From: an alpha proteobacterium U9-1i
GTDB lineage: Bacteria > Pseudomonadota > Alphaproteobacteria > Caulobacterales > Aquidulcibacteraceae
NCBI GenBank assembly: GCA_000974665.1
Contig: BBSY01000001.1
Location: forward strand, 248,001 to 312,000
Reading direction: 5' to 3'
DNA length: 64,000 nucleotides
A program made the position numbers and the translations under genes. The first letter of the stretch is position 1. Each line of letters opens with the position of its first letter. Positions 24,860-33,460 of the stretch are shown here, one piece after another. The notes under the pieces are model-generated. The model ran no database searches. It saw only the letters and a program-made list of their open reading frames with translations, and was not told where the DNA came from.

Positions 24860-27768
24860 TCGTCGCCCTCCGCGTCGGCCCATTCCTTGCGGCGGGCGAG
24901 TTGATCGTAGTCGCGATATTTGGCGGCGAATTGCACGCGCGGCGAGGAAAGGAACGGCTGCGTCTCGCGCGCGTAGGCCGCCATCATGCTTTCGAGCTTG
25001 GCGAGCGCCTCTTCCGCGAGAGCTGCCGGATTTGTATCCTTGAACTCCAATGCGCGTGGCGCGGGATCGCGGCCGCCGACACGCCAATAGACAAGTTCGC
25101 GCACGATGGCGCGCGGAACATCCTTGAACGCGCCACGCGCGAGCATCGCCGCTTGCAGCGTAAGCTGCGGCGCGATGCCGGAGGACACTTGGTTGGTGCT
25201 GGGCGGCGCGCCGGTTTTGAAATCGAGAATGGCGCCGGATTGATCGGGCCAAATCTCAATGCGGTCCGCTTGGGCGCTGAGCGTCGCGCCGGAGCGCAGC
25301 GGCAGCTCGCCTTTCATTTCGCGGAACACATTCGCGGCGCCGCGTTCGCTGAACCAGTTCACCAAAGCGCGCACGGAAGCGCCGAGGCGCGCGCGTTCGG
25401 CGGCGAGGCGTTCGTGCGGGAAGCCGCCCTTCTCCAATTCTTCGAGCAACAGCGACAGCAGCAGCTCGGAATCGGCGCCATCCTCGAAGCGTTCGATGGC
25501 GGCGTGCACAGCGGTGCCGCGTTCGCGATGGCTGGGCTGCACGCCGATCGGATCAAGCACTTCGAGGCCGAGAATGCGGCGCGCGTAGATCGCGTACGGA
25601 TCGCGGATCAGGGTTTCGACCTGGGTGACGCTGATGCGCTTGATGCGCGCATGTGCGGGCGGGCGTGGTTGCGGGATGGTGGGATTACGCGGGGCTGTTG
25701 GCGCGTCGAGCGCTTGGGCCCAGGCGATCGGCGCGTGGTCGGGCACGAGCGTGCGGCCGGCGCCTTTGGCGAGCGTTTGCAGACGCCAGAGCCAGCGCGA
25801 CGCGAGCGTGGGCGAGCCATCACGACGCAGCGCGCGCGTGAGCACGACATCAGGTGCGTTGGCGAGCTGGGCGAAATCGTGCGCGGCGAGGCCGATGCGT
25901 TGATCGAGCGACGGCAAGCCGAGTTTCGCGCGCATCGGCCGCGACAGGAACGGATCTTCCGGCGGCGGTTGCGGCCACACGCCTTCGTTCAAGCCGCCGA
26001 GGATCATCAGGTCGCGCCGCTGCAAGCGCGCTTCAAGCAGGCCGAGGATGGCGATGCGCGCTTCACCGCCGGACGGGTGCAAAGCTTCCTTGCCTTCGAC
26101 CAATTTGAGGAACAGGCGCGGCGCGGCGTGCGGCGCCATCTCGCCGAGTTCATGACCGTGAGCGATGGCTTCCTGCAGCAGCTTCCATAGCGTTTCGCCG
26201 TCATAGCCGAGAAAAAGCGTTTCGCCGGCGACGTTTTCGGCGGCGATGGTCAGCGCCGTGGCGAATTGCGCAAGCGTGATGCGCTTCTCGTGCATCACTT
26301 CGACCAGGGTCGAGAGCGCGGCTGTCGTGCTCGACACCAGGGCGCGGGCGCGTTCGAATTTTTCGAGCTTATCGAGCGCGGCGAGATCGCCGAGCGTTTG
26401 GTAGCGACGTGGGCCGCGCAAAGCGCGGTGTTCGAGAATGGCGAGCGTCGCCGCGTCGCCGCCGAGGCGGGTGAGCGGGTGCTTGAGCAACGCGGCGAGC
26501 GCGACGGGTTCGCCCGGATCGTCCGCGAGTTCGCAGAGCAGCGAGATGAGCGCGCCGGGCGGGGTTTCGCGCAAGGGGCGCGCGTGCGTCATCAAAGCCG
26601 ACGCGCCCCAGCGCGCAAGCTTGGCTTCGACGCGCCGCGCGAGGTTTGCGTCTGGTGTTACCAGTGCGGCGGTGCGATCCGGTGTTTCGAGCGCTTGCCG
26701 CAGCATCAGCGCGATAGCTGTCGCCTCTTCATCCTCGGTTGCGGCTTCGACCAAGCGCAGGCCATCGGCGCCCTGCGCGACGAATTCCGCCCCGCCCGCT
26801 TCGGCGATGCGCGTGAGCCAGTCGGCGGTTTTTTCGGCGGGCGCCAAAGCTTCGCGGATCAGCACGCGGCGGGCGCGGCCGTGTGGCGTTTCCTGCGCCA
26901 GCATCGGCACGTCGCGGCGCTCGACGTCGAGCGCGGCCAGCGTTTGCTTCAGTGCGAATTGCGGATGCTGATCGTCGATCGCGTTCCAGGCGCCGTCGTC
27001 GAGATCGACATCGAGCCCAGGCAGCACGACAACGCCCCGCGGCAGGTGCGCCACCGCGTTCATCAGCTTGCGCGTGACGGCGAACGAACCGGTTGAACCG
27101 GCGATGATGATCGGGCGATCCGGCGGATTGGCTTCCCAGGCTTCGGCCAAACGCGTCAGTACGAGCGTGCGGCGTTGGTCGCGGCCGGCGAGGCCATCGG
27201 CTTCAAGGCGCTTTGGCCAATAGTCCGCGACAATGCTGAGAAATTGCGCCGATTGCGCCCAGTGCTTGGCGAGATCGATCTCCCGCACGAGCGTCGGCAA
27301 TTTATCCCACGCCACGTGATCCACGGTCGCGGCGGAGGAAATCAGCCGGCGCAATTCGTCCGCGAGCGCGAGCGCGCGGACGGGATCATCGACGCCGCCT
27401 TGCGCTTTGTCGCGGGCGCGGACGAGCGAGGCGAGTTCCATGCGTTCCCGCGTGGGCTCGATTGTCGGCGGCAGATCGAGCGTGAGCGCATCGGCGCCCC
27501 ACACTTCTGAATCGTCGTCGAGATCGGGATCGCCGAGCGGGCGGATCGCTGGCAACAACGCCGCGCCGCCAAGGCGCTTGGCGAACGCATCGATCAGCCC
27601 GCGCGCCGCGCGACGGTTCGGCAGCAGCACCAACGCATCAGAGAGTGCGAACGGATCATCGGCGCGATAGAGTGCGTCCGCCATCGCGTTCGCGAGCATG
27701 TCGAGAAACGCCGCCGAGGCGGGCGCGGCGCGCAGGCGTGGCGCGCCGCCGGTGAAGAGGTCCGTCAC
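24856..27768 (-). CDS. addB: Double-strand break repair protein AddB
   Basis: Partner of AddA, 970 residues, alphaproteobacterial AddB type with an inactive-looking helicase part and a C-terminal nuclease. The segment IIIAGSTGSFAVTRKLM replaces a normal Walker A. RDLMILGGLNEGVWP is a family signature, and SGAILDFKTGAPP with LREL-type strands forms the RecB-like nuclease site. It begins with a GTG at 27768 overlapping the murU stop (GTGA) and its end overlaps addA, so the whole series is translationally coupled. Confidence 0.95.
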   Translation of the reverse strand: MTDLFTGGAPRLRAAPASAAFLDMLANAMADALYRADDPFALSDALVLLPNRRAARGLIDAFAKRLGGAALLPAIRPLGDPDLDDDSEVWGADALTLDLPPTIEPTRERMELASLVRARDKAQGGVDDPVRALALADELRRLISSAATVDHVAWDKLPTLVREIDLAKHWAQSAQFLSIVADYWPKRLEADGLAGRDQRRTLVLTRLAEAWEANPPDRPIIIAGSTGSFAVTRKLMNAVAHLPRGVVVLPGLDVDLDDGAWNAIDDQHPQFALKQTLAALDVERRDVPMLAQETPHGRARRVLIREALAPAEKTADWLTRIAEAGGAEFVAQGADGLRLVEAATEDEEATAIALMLRQALETPDRTAALVTPDANLARRVEAKLARWGASALMTHARPLRETPPGALISLLCELADDPGEPVALAALLKHPLTRLGGDAATLAILEHRALRGPRRYQTLGDLAALDKLEKFERARALVSSTTAALSTLVEVMHEKRITLAQFATALTIAAENVAGETLFLGYDGETLWKLLQEAIAHGHELGEMAPHAAPRLFLKLVEGKEALHPSGGEARIAILGLLEARLQRRDLMILGGLNEGVWPQPPPEDPFLSRPMRAKLGLPSLDQRIGLAAHDFAQLANAPDVVLTRALRRDGSPTLASRWLWRLQTLAKGAGRTLVPDHAPIAWAQALDAPTAPRNPTIPQPRPPAHARIKRISVTQVETLIRDPYAIYARRILGLEVLDPIGVQPSHRERGTAVHAAIERFEDGADSELLLSLLLEELEKGGFPHERLAAERARLGASVRALVNWFSERGAANVFREMKGELPLRSGATLSAQADRIEIWPDQSGAILDFKTGAPPSTNQVSSGIAPQLTLQAAMLARGAFKDVPRAIVRELVYWRVGGRDPAPRALEFKDTNPAALAEEALAKLESMMAAYARETQPFLSSPRVQFAAKYRDYDQLARRKEWADAEGDE

Positions 27769-28487
27769 GTGGCGGGAGCGGCCGCCCTCAGCCGCGCCTC
27801 GGCCGCTTCACGCGACACGGGATCGCCCACATGCATCCAGAAGCCGCCAAGCGGCGCACCGAATAAGCGCCCCTGCATCGCCAAGCGCCTCCACACCCGC
27901 GTAAACGAGAACGGCTCCAGCGGTTCGAGGTCGATGATTTCCGGATCGATGATCTGCGCGCCCATATAGGCCCACGGCGTATGCGGCGCGCCATCGCGGA
28001 ATGTGAGCTTTCCGGCGTCATTCATAAAAAAGTCGCCCGAACCGTCGAAGCCGAGTTGCTGATCGGTCGCGGCGAGCATCAGCCGCGCGCCCATGCTGCC
28101 AGGATCGAAATCGTGCGCGAGCCGGCTGAGCGCGGAGCCGAGCGGTTCCTCCCACACGCTGTCGATGTTGCAAACAAACACCGGCGCATCGCCCAAGAAC
28201 GCGCGCGCCTGCTTCACGCCGCCGCCGGTTTCCATCAGCAGCGGGCGCTCATCGGAGATGATCACCTCCAGATCGCGACGGCGCTTCACATGCGCCTCCA
28301 GCATGTCCGCAAAGGCGTGCACGTTGACGATCGCGCGCTTGACGCCAGCGGCGACAATGCGGTCAAGCACATGATCGATCAGCACCTTGCCGCCCACCTC
28401 AACCAGAGCTTTCGGCCGGTCGTTCGTGAGCGGCCGCATGCGGGTGCCGAGGCCCGCGGCTAGGATCATCGCGGTATCGGGCTTCAT
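27765..28487 (-). CDS. murU: N-acetylmuramate-1-phosphate uridylyltransferase MurU-like
   Basis: Nucleotidyltransferase of 240 residues, one of the two enzymes of the anabolic peptidoglycan-recycling shortcut that turns MurNAc-1-phosphate into UDP-MurNAc. The N-terminus AMILAAGLGTRMRPLTNDRPKAL is the pyrophosphorylase signature, and NIDSVW carries the metal-binding aspartate. GFWMHVGDP is typical of this subgroup. Adjacent amgK supports the recycling role over a sugar-nucleotide role in polysaccharide synthesis. It overlaps both neighbours by four bases. Confidence 0.88.
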   Translation of the reverse strand: MKPDTAMILAAGLGTRMRPLTNDRPKALVEVGGKVLIDHVLDRIVAAGVKRAIVNVHAFADMLEAHVKRRRDLEVIISDERPLLMETGGGVKQARAFLGDAPVFVCNIDSVWEEPLGSALSRLAHDFDPGSMGARLMLAATDQQLGFDGSGDFFMNDAGKLTFRDGAPHTPWAYMGAQIIDPEIIDLEPLEPFSFTRVWRRLAMQGRLFGAPLGGFWMHVGDPVSREAAEARLRAAAPAT

Positions 28488-29572
28488 GCCGCACGCTCCA
28501 GGTGCGGACGCGCGACATCCTCAACGAAGGCCCGCGCTTCCTCCAGTGAAGGGTGCCGAAGCGCGCGCGCGAGATGGCCCCATTCGCGCGGCATGAACGC
28601 AGCGTATTTGGTTTTTCCGTCCGAGCTCAGCTGGGCGAAGCGACCGAGGATGCGCATCGTATTGAGCGCGCCCAGAACTGCCAGTTCACGGCGGAAGGGC
28701 GCCTCCTCCGCGCCGGACGCGTCGAGATATGCGCGGATCGCGGCTTCGCGCGCGGCTGGCGAAACGTCGCGCCGCGCATCGTCGAGCAACATGGCGAAAT
28801 CCCAGGCGCGCCAACCCCTGATCGCATCTTGAAAGTCGAGCAGACCCACACGCGATAAGCCTTCGCGCTGCGGCAGCCACAACAAATTTTCGGCGTGATA
28901 ATCCCGGATCGTGAATGCGCGCGGGAAACCCAATGCCTTCACGATCAAGGAATCGCGCAGCTTTTCCCAGCGCGCCCGCTGGGCGTCATCAATGCGGATA
29001 TCTGGCTCGGCCATCGGCAGCCAATCCACGAACAGGTCGGCGTTCACTTCGAGCGCCAGTGCGTCGTAATCGAGCAGCGGCCAACTCGCGCCGCCCGGGC
29101 CTTCGAGCCGCACCGGTATTGGCGCCGCGTGCGCGTGCGCAAGAACGCGGGCGGCTTCCTGGTACAGCGACACCTCCTCGGCCTCGCCATCGGCGATCAC
29201 GCGTGCGTAGAGGCCATCGCCCAGATCCTCCAGGATCGCGTAGCCCGCATCGAGGTCGACGCCGTAAATCTCCGGCGTGTTGAGCCCGATGGATTTCAGG
29301 TGGCCAGCAACCGCCGCGAACGCTTCCACCCGCGAAGCTGCGAGCCGCGCTGTAGCGTTCCACCCGAGCGAGCGCCGCTCCGCCACCGTCGCGCCAGCCG
29401 GGCACGGCGGCGCTTCGGCGGACGGCGGTGCGTCCATCAGCACCGCTTTGCGCCCGCCGAGCGTTAGGCGCTCGTAACGGCGCGTAGAGGCGTCGCCCGC
29501 CAGCGGCTTGCGTTCCGCGTCGGCGAAGCCGGTCTCGGCCAGGAGCCGCGAGAGCGCCTCAGATCGCGTCAA
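28484..29572 (-). CDS. amgK: N-acetylmuramate/N-acetylglucosamine kinase AmgK-like
   Basis: Aminoglycoside-phosphotransferase-fold kinase of 362 residues that phosphorylates MurNAc and GlcNAc at the anomeric position for MurU. GDASTRRYERL is the family N-terminal motif, LEDLGDGLYARV the hinge, FTIRDYHAENLLWLP the catalytic Brenner motif and LLDFQDAIRGWRAWD the metal-binding DFQ region. The start is a TTG at 29572 preceded by GGAGAAC and overlapping the tsaE end by 14 bases; no ATG fits better. AmgK-MurU next to TsaE is a common alphaproteobacterial order. Confidence 0.88.
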   Translation of the reverse strand: MTRSEALSRLLAETGFADAERKPLAGDASTRRYERLTLGGRKAVLMDAPPSAEAPPCPAGATVAERRSLGWNATARLAASRVEAFAAVAGHLKSIGLNTPEIYGVDLDAGYAILEDLGDGLYARVIADGEAEEVSLYQEAARVLAHAHAAPIPVRLEGPGGASWPLLDYDALALEVNADLFVDWLPMAEPDIRIDDAQRARWEKLRDSLIVKALGFPRAFTIRDYHAENLLWLPQREGLSRVGLLDFQDAIRGWRAWDFAMLLDDARRDVSPAAREAAIRAYLDASGAEEAPFRRELAVLGALNTMRILGRFAQLSSDGKTKYAAFMPREWGHLARALRHPSLEEARAFVEDVARPHLERAA

Positions 29573-30059
29573 GTTTCGTTCTCCATAGGCCGTGACCCGC
29601 GAGCCGGGCGACGCGCCCGCCGTCGCGCGGTTCGAGTGCGATGTCCAGCCGGCTCGGCGGCAAATAGCCGTCCAAACGTTCGGGCCATTCGATCAAGCAC
29701 GCCGCCCCAGCAAATGCGTCTTCCAGACCCAATTCCCAAGCCTCTTCCGCGGTTTTGAGCCGGTACAGATCGACATGCCAAAGTTCGCCCCGCGGGCCTT
29801 CATAGGTTTGGACCAAGGTATAGGTAGGGCTGGGCGCCTCCTCGTCCCGTCCCGTCCAGGCGGAGATGGCGCCGCGCGCCAAAGTGGTTTTGCCCGCGCC
29901 GAGGCCGCCCGAAAGGCAAACGACATCCCCCACCGACAGGTGCGCGCCGAGGCGCGCGCCCAAGGCTTCGGTCGCCGCCGCGTCGACCAGCAAAATCTCG
30001 TGCGAATCAAGGATGACAGTACCGCTCACGGGGCCGGATGCTGCGACAGGCGAACGCAT
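29559..30059 (-). CDS. tsaE: tRNA t6A biosynthesis ATPase TsaE
   Basis: ATPase of 166 residues that cycles the TsaBD complex during threonylcarbamoylation of tRNA A37. Walker A is SGGLGAGKTTLARG, switch I SPTYTLVQTYEG, Walker-B-like LWHVDLYRL and the C-terminal LIEWPERL, all conserved. The first 25 residues are variable and a later start is possible. It heads the series running down to trxA. The next gene upstream is divergent with about 75 bases between, which must hold both promoters. Confidence 0.95.
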   Translation of the reverse strand: MRSPVAASGPVSGTVILDSHEILLVDAAATEALGARLGAHLSVGDVVCLSGGLGAGKTTLARGAISAWTGRDEEAPSPTYTLVQTYEGPRGELWHVDLYRLKTAEEAWELGLEDAFAGAACLIEWPERLDGYLPPSRLDIALEPRDGGRVARLAGHGLWRTKLDAI

Positions 30060-30134
30060 GCTTCAAGGCCGCCCCAGCACACGCGCTAGCTTGCGCGGCG
30101 GCGAAACTGACGCCAAACACAAACCGCTGTGATT

Positions 30135-31391
30135 ATGGACGAAATCCGACGCGTCATCATTATCGGCGCCGGCCAAGCCGGCGGCGAGACGGCGCAGCGC
30201 CTGCGCCAAGGCGGATTTACGGGCGAGATCACGTTGATCGGCGAAGAGCCGCACGCGCCCTATCAGCGTCCGCCGCTGTCGAAGCAATACCTTTCCGGCG
30301 AACTGCCGATGGAGCGCGTGCTGCTGCGCCCGCCTGAAGTTTACACCCACGAAAACATAGCCTGGCTGAAATCAACACGCGCGGTTTGGATCGACCGGAC
30401 CAACCGTCGTGTGCGCCTCGAGGGCGGGCGCGAGCTGTCATACGACGCGCTCGTGCTGGCGACTGGCGCGCGCCCGCGCAAGCTACCGCTTGCAGGCGCC
30501 GATCTCGCGGGCGTGCACGTGCTGCGCACGGCCGGCGACGTCGACGCCATGCGCGCCGCGTTCGTTCCGGGCGCCAAGCTCGTGGTTGTCGGCGCCGGCT
30601 ATATCGGCCTTGAAGTCACGGCTGTGGCCCGCAAGCTCGGGCTCGACGTCACCGTTGTCGAAAGCGCCGTGCGGCCCTTGGCGCGCGTCACTAGCCCGGA
30701 AATGGCGGGCTTCTTCCTCGACGAGCATACCTCCAAGGGCGTGCGTTTCGTGCTCGGAGGACAATGCGCCCTGATCAAAGGCGTCGACCGCGTACGCGGC
30801 GTTGGCCTTGACGATGGGCAGGAGGTCGCCGCCGATATCGTGATCGCCGGCATCGGCGTAACGCCGGATGTGGCGCTTGCCCAGCACTCGGGGCTGACCA
30901 TTGGCAACGGCATCGTCACAGATCGCCAATGCCGCACCTCCGATCCCGCGATCTTCGCCATCGGCGACTGCGCAAGCCGGCCGATGGTGCATTACGACAA
31001 TCGGGTCGAGCGGCTTGAAAGCGTGCACAACGCCATCGAAGGCGCGAAGATCGCTGCGGCAACCATCCTCGGCCAGGCGCCTCCCGCGGAGGAAACCCCC
31101 TGGTTCTGGTCCGATCAGTATGATTTGAAGCTTCAGATCGCCGGATTGTTCGGCGGCTATGATCACACCGTCTTGCGCGGGAGCATGGCCGATCGCGCAT
31201 TCGCGATGTTCTATTACAAGGGCGAGCGGCTGATCGCAGTCGATGCGATCAACAAGCCCGCCGAGTTTTTGGGGACGAAGATGCTCATCGCAAAGGGCCT
31301 CTCGATCGCACCGGATATCTTGGCCGATGCGTCACGTCCGATGAAGGAACTCGTCGCCGAAGCACAAAAAACCGCATCGCAGAAGACCTGA
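30135..31391 (+). CDS. FAD-dependent ferredoxin/rubredoxin-type reductase
   Basis: NAD(P)H-dependent flavoprotein of 418 residues of the pyridine-nucleotide disulfide-oxidoreductase fold without redox cysteines, as in putidaredoxin and BphA4-type reductases. It has GAGQAGGETA for FAD, PYQRPPLSKQYL, LATGARPR, GAGYIGLEVTAVA for NAD(P) and FAIGDCASRP near the FAD ribityl chain; the C-terminal part with WFWSDQYDLKLQIAG is typical. A 2Fe-2S ferredoxin gene follows after six bases, so the pair probably feeds electrons to a cytochrome P450 or another oxygenase encoded elsewhere. ATG 30135 is preferred over a GTG at 30129. Confidence 0.9.
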   Translation: MDEIRRVIIIGAGQAGGETAQRLRQGGFTGEITLIGEEPHAPYQRPPLSKQYLSGELPMERVLLRPPEVYTHENIAWLKSTRAVWIDRTNRRVRLEGGRELSYDALVLATGARPRKLPLAGADLAGVHVLRTAGDVDAMRAAFVPGAKLVVVGAGYIGLEVTAVARKLGLDVTVVESAVRPLARVTSPEMAGFFLDEHTSKGVRFVLGGQCALIKGVDRVRGVGLDDGQEVAADIVIAGIGVTPDVALAQHSGLTIGNGIVTDRQCRTSDPAIFAIGDCASRPMVHYDNRVERLESVHNAIEGAKIAAATILGQAPPAEETPWFWSDQYDLKLQIAGLFGGYDHTVLRGSMADRAFAMFYYKGERLIAVDAINKPAEFLGTKMLIAKGLSIAPDILADASRPMKELVAEAQKTASQKT

Positions 31392-31397
31392 GGGGCC

Positions 31398-31718
31398 ATG
31401 GCGAAGATCACGTACATCGAAGCGAGCGGCAAAGAGCACGTCATCGACGCGCCGAACGGCCAAACGGTGATGGAAGCGGCGGTGAAGCACGCCGTGCCGG
31501 GCATCGACGCAGATTGCGGCGGCGCCTGCGCGTGCGCCACATGCCACGTGTATGTCGATCCGGATTGGCTCGGCAAGACTGGCGAACCCGGCAGTATGGA
31601 GCAATCCATGCTGGACTTCGCCAATGACGTGGAAACCAATTCGCGGCTTTCGTGTCAGATCAAGGTGAGCGACGCGCTTGACGGCCTGGTGGTGCGTCTG
31701 CCGAAGAGCCAGCACTAG
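31398..31718 (+). CDS. 2Fe-2S ferredoxin
   Basis: Adrenodoxin/putidaredoxin-type ferredoxin of 106 residues. The cluster ligands lie in [15 protein letters not shown] (C-x5-C-x2-C pattern) and in RLSCQIKV. It is encoded six bases after its reductase gene, implying cotranscription. Adrenodoxin-type ferredoxins pass single electrons to P450s or serve Fe-S assembly; the reductase next door makes an oxygenase role more likely than an Isc role. No P450 is encoded in the window. Confidence 0.93.
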   Translation: MAKITYIEASGKEHVIDAPNGQTVMEAAVKHAVPGIDADCGGACACATCHVYVDPDWLGKTGEPGSMEQSMLDFANDVETNSRLSCQIKVSDALDGLVVRLPKSQH

Positions 31719-31799
31719 CAATCTGAACGGCGGCCCGTCCCTTTTGGCTTGCGCCCGAAGTTTCACTTCGTAACACTCCTCAGCAACGAGGAGATCGGC

Positions 31800-33194
31800 A
31801 TGAGATGGGCTTTTGCGGGCGTTGCGGCGTTCGCATGCATGTTTGCGCAGGCGCACGCGCAGGACCTGACACCGGACCGCACCGCGTTTCGCGCCATCTA
31901 CGAAGAGCTGGTCGAGATCGACACTTCGCCGACCAACGGCAATTGCACGCGCGCCGCCGAGGCGATGGCGGTGCATCTGCGCAATGCAGGCTTTGCCGAG
32001 AACGATGTTCACGTGATCGTGCCAGAAGGCCGGCCTGATGACGGCAATCTTGTCGCGACATTGCGCGGCACGTCACGGCAGCGGGCGATTTTGTTGCTGG
32101 CGCACATCGACGTTGTCGACGCACGACGCGAGGATTGGGAGCGCGACCCGTTCACGCTGGTTGAGGAGAATGGCTTCTTTTACGGCCGCGGTACGGCGGA
32201 TGACAAAGCGATGGCGGCGGTGTGGGTCGATCTCATGGTGCGTATGCGGCGCGAGAACGCGCGCCCGCGGCGCACCATCCGCATGGCGCTGACGTGCGGC
32301 GAAGAGACCTCGAACCGGATCAATGGCGTCGACTACATTCTACAAAATCGCCGCGAATTGATCGCCGCCGACTTCGCCATCAATGAAGGCGCTGGCGGCA
32401 CTTTGAGCGAGAACGGCACGCCGGTTGTGTTCAACGTGCAAGCGGGTGAGAAAATCCATCAAGTCTACACACTGGAAGTGACGAACCCCGGCGGCCATTC
32501 CTCACGCCCAGTGCCGGACAATGCGATCTATCGTTTGAGCCAAGGCCTGGAGCGCCTCTCGCAGCACGCCTTCCCAACGGAAGTCACGCCAGTAACGCGC
32601 ACCTTCTTTGAACGCATGGCGCCGATGGTTGGCGGGGAGCAGAGCCTCGCCATGGCGGCGCTGGCGCGGAACCCAAACGACGCCGCTGCGGCCGCTACGC
32701 TTTCGCGTGATCCGAGCTACAATGCGATGTTGCGCACCACGTGCGTCGCCACGCAACTTGAAGCCGGCCACGCTCCCAACGCGCTGCCGCAACGCGCGCG
32801 CGCCACACTCTCCTGCCGCGTCATGCAAGGCACGACGCCGGAACAAGTCCAAGAGGCGCTCCGCCAAGTTATGGCCGATCCGCAGATTGACGTGCAGATC
32901 GTGCGCCGCCGCGAAGGTTCGCAGGCGCCGCAACTGACGCGAGAGATCATGGGCCCGATCGAGCGCCACGTTGAGCGCATGTGGCCTGGCACACCGATCG
33001 TGCCGACAATGACCGTAGGCGCCACGGATGGGCGTTTCCTCAACACTGCGGGAATTCCCACCTACGGCGTCAGCGGTATGTTTTCCACACCGGGCGAGAC
33101 CAACGCTCACGGACTCAACGAAAAAATTCGTGTCCAATCATTGTACGAAGGCCGCGATTTCCTTGAGGCGATCGTCCGCGACTATGCGCGCTAA
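31800..33194 (+). CDS. Exported M20-family metallopeptidase
   Basis: Secreted zinc peptidase of 464 residues. A signal peptide ends near AQAHAQ; LLLAHIDVVDA carries the first metal histidine and aspartate, GRGTADDKAMAAV the bridging aspartate, TCGEETSNRINGVDY the catalytic and metal-binding glutamates, and TVGATDGRFLNTAGIPTYG the C-terminal part with a histidine in NAHGLNE. NPGGHSSRPVPDNAIYRL marks the dimerisation domain. It probably cleaves dipeptides or N-acylated amino acids in the periplasm. ATG 31800 has GAGGAG seven bases upstream. Confidence 0.9.
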   Translation: MRWAFAGVAAFACMFAQAHAQDLTPDRTAFRAIYEELVEIDTSPTNGNCTRAAEAMAVHLRNAGFAENDVHVIVPEGRPDDGNLVATLRGTSRQRAILLLAHIDVVDARREDWERDPFTLVEENGFFYGRGTADDKAMAAVWVDLMVRMRRENARPRRTIRMALTCGEETSNRINGVDYILQNRRELIAADFAINEGAGGTLSENGTPVVFNVQAGEKIHQVYTLEVTNPGGHSSRPVPDNAIYRLSQGLERLSQHAFPTEVTPVTRTFFERMAPMVGGEQSLAMAALARNPNDAAAAATLSRDPSYNAMLRTTCVATQLEAGHAPNALPQRARATLSCRVMQGTTPEQVQEALRQVMADPQIDVQIVRRREGSQAPQLTREIMGPIERHVERMWPGTPIVPTMTVGATDGRFLNTAGIPTYGVSGMFSTPGETNAHGLNEKIRVQSLYEGRDFLEAIVRDYAR

Positions 33195-33258
33195 GCTCTC
33201 TTCCGACGGAGCGTCCGCAAGTTCGGCGTACGAAAAGCACGGCAAAACAAGGAATTGA

Positions 33259-33420
33259 AGCGCCGACGCACTCACGCGCGCGCAAGCGGATGCAACGAGC
33301 ACCCTCTGCGCGCCACGCGGCGAGTTTGAACGGCTCGCCGGCGCGGACATCACACCGGGCCAATACGATTGCCGCACGAGCTCGCGCGGGGGCTACGTCT
33401 ATTCGTTGGATTTCAGCGCG
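33259..33420 (+). pseudogene. Possible decayed gene fragment
   Basis: The 266-base gap between the M20 peptidase and the divL-like gene has no intact gene. After a TGA at 33256 one frame reads about 54 residues with gene-like composition, including LCAPRGEFERLAGADI and YDCRTSSRGGYVYSLDF, but has no start codon and runs into the antisense of the kinase. It looks like the end of a degraded gene of unknown family. This is weak evidence based on amino-acid texture only. Confidence 0.25.
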
Positions 33421-33460
33421 CATGCCAGATCGAGGAACGCGCGGTCGTCGAGCGGTGCTC

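Noticed and set aside
24860-25252. N-terminal extension of AddA by 131 codons
   Set aside because: This part is addB coding sequence in another frame; the ATG at 24859 overlaps the addB stop in the usual coupled way.
21602-26190. Plus-strand frames of 400-520 codons opposite addA and addB
   Set aside because: They are shadows of the long AddAB genes; none shows a start signal or domain.
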